Source: Victivallales bacterium
Lineage (GTDB): Bacteria; Verrucomicrobiota; Lentisphaeria; Oligosphaerales; Oligosphaeraceae
Direction: 5' to 3'
DNA: 46,380 nt
Assembly: GCA_017554445.1 (NCBI GenBank)
Contig: JAFZIJ010000014.1
Span: forward strand, 1 to 46,380
In this document: in pieces, positions 45,460 to 46,380 of the stretch
How the letters are laid out: each line of letters begins with the position of its first letter
Position numbering within the stretch: position 1 is the stretch's first letter
Notes under the pieces: model-generated
Database searches by the model: none
Told to the model about the DNA's origin: nothing
The model's input: only the letters and a program-made list of their open reading frames with translations
Program-made: the position numbers and the translations under genes

Positions 45460-46380
45460 ATAGTCGGCATTGATCTTCACATAATCGTATGTGAGATCGC
45501 ATGTCCAGACTGTGTAATCACCGTCGCCCGCGCCAAGATAAAGATCCATCTTCCATTCGCGATTCTTCAGGACTTTTACTAGATCCGCCTCCGGCGTGCC
45601 TGCATCGACACCGCCGCGGACGACTGGAACGCCGTCGTAAAACAAATCCGCCTTGGACGGATCGAACGAAATGCCGCAATATCCTGCCGCGCAAAGGATT
45701 CGGCCCCAGTTCGGATCCGCGCCGAACCACGCCGTCTTGCAAAGGGCGGAATTCGCGATCGCTTCCGCGCAGACCTTCGCATCCGCCTTGCTGGCGGCGC
45801 CGTGGACGTTCACTTCCACGAACTTAGAGACGCCTTCGCCATCGAGAACCATCCGTTTCGCCAAATCGGCCATCACATATTGCAAGGCTTCGCCGAATGC
45901 CGCGCATTCGGGCGTGCCCGCCTTGATTTCATCGTTCCCAGCAGCGCCGTTCGCAAGAACCAACACTGTATCATTTGTAGAAGTATCGCCGTCAACCGTG
46001 ATGCGGTTGAATGAATTGCCAATGGCGGCGGCCAGACAGTCGTTCAAAGCCGCGCGTTCGATATTCGCATCCGTCGTCAGATAGCAAAGCATCGTGGCTT
46101 GCGGCGGCTGCATCTTCAGCTTCGGGGCGATCATGCCCGCGCCTTTCGTCATGCCGCCGATGCGAACTGCCGCGCCGCCGATGTCCAGCGACACAGCAAG
46201 ATGCTTTGGAACTGTATCCGTTGTCATGATGGCGCGGGCGGCCGTCTCGCCACCGTCCGCCGACAGTTCCTTCACGCACATCTCGACGCCTTTCTCAATG
46301 ATGTCCATTGGCATCGGAACGCCTATGCGGCCTGTGGACGACACGAGCACTTGCGACGGATGGAGCATCATCAGCTTACC
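45451..46380 (-). CDS. argJ: Bifunctional glutamate N-acetyltransferase ArgJ, partial
   Basis: Frame is open to the right edge (codons GGT-AAG-CTG precede the first ATG at 46371), so the N-terminal ~95 residues lie outside. ArgJ transfers acetyl from N-acetylornithine to glutamate in arginine synthesis. The self-cleavage site is AIMTTDTVPK, where the second Thr becomes the nucleophile. QVLVSSTGRIGVPMPMD, GGMTKGAGMIAP and WFGADPNWGRIL are conserved. The C-terminus (VWTCDLTYDYVKINADYHT) is complete. It is upstream of, and possibly co-transcribed with, the PfkB gene at 45340. Confidence 0.95.
   Translation of the reverse strand, partial: GKLMMLHPSQVLVSSTGRIGVPMPMDIIEKGVEMCVKELSADGGETAARAIMTTDTVPKHLAVSLDIGGAAVRIGGMTKGAGMIAPKLKMQPPQATMLCYLTTDANIERAALNDCLAAAIGNSFNRITVDGDTSTNDTVLVLANGAAGNDEIKAGTPECAAFGEALQYVMADLAKRMVLDGEGVSKFVEVNVHGAASKADAKVCAEAIANSALCKTAWFGADPNWGRILCAAGYCGISFDPSKADLFYDGVPVVRGGVDAGTPEADLVKVLKNREWKMDLYLGAGDGDYTVWTCDLTYDYVKINADYHT

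Overview
The window looks like chromosomal DNA from an anaerobic, carbohydrate-degrading bacterium of the PVC superphylum, most plausibly a Lentisphaeria/Victivallales-type gut or rumen lineage. That placement is inferred from overall style: a sulfatase, many glycoside hydrolases including a GxGYxYP protein, mixed GC-rich housekeeping genes beside AT-rich accessory genes, and REP-like palindromes. No rRNA or other strict phylogenetic marker was compared. I saw no rRNA, tRNA, CRISPR array, prophage or intact insertion sequence.

Layout. 1-5603: two AAA_14/DUF4143 ATPase genes around nadE (glutamine-dependent NAD synthetase), which has a textbook sigma-54 promoter. 5732-12036 (minus strand): an apparent sugar operon of a BadF-type sugar kinase, two SIS-domain proteins, a GxGYxYP putative glycoside hydrolase and an ABC exporter. 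12269-14132: a phosphodiesterase/pyrophosphatase and a nitroreductase. 14424-15973: a third DUF4143 ATPase with its repeat array. 16058-20835 (minus): a Cys-rich orphan, a membrane-anchored Glu-rich protein and a LacZ-type beta-galactosidase. 21073-21744: rpsD with a structured leader. 21826-27505 (minus): a Gfo/Idh/MocA oxidoreductase, dnaE, a GNAT acetyltransferase and a RhuM remnant. 27810-33772 (plus): a UPF1-like helicase, a lipoprotein GH36-type alpha-galactosidase and a deacetylase-like protein. 34025-35043: an AT-rich RhuM-PLD fusion and a small ORF. 35093-37648: a sulfatase convergent with a GH76 mannanase. 37685-39901: priA. 40070-44363: glycerophosphodiesterase, mutL and a phosphodiester glycosidase. 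44375-46380: a PfkB sugar kinase and argJ, which runs off the right edge.

Functionally this is core replication/repair (dnaE, priA, mutL), translation (rpsD) and cofactor/amino-acid synthesis (nadE, argJ) interspersed with glycan foraging (LacZ, GH36, GH76, GxGYxYP, sulfatase, NAGPA-like) and sugar phosphorylation or isomerisation.

The most striking unexplained signal is that all three DUF4143 ATPase genes, though of different subtypes and at separate loci, each have a private A/T-tract-rich tandem array just upstream of the start codon: 76 bp x3, 33 bp x6 and 32 bp x5. Other points of interest are a REPIN-like inverted REP pair with GTAG heads, a MutL whose endonuclease motifs are degenerate, beta-clamp-like motifs in the helicase and MutL, and an inverted repeat bracketing the RhuM-PLD promoter region.
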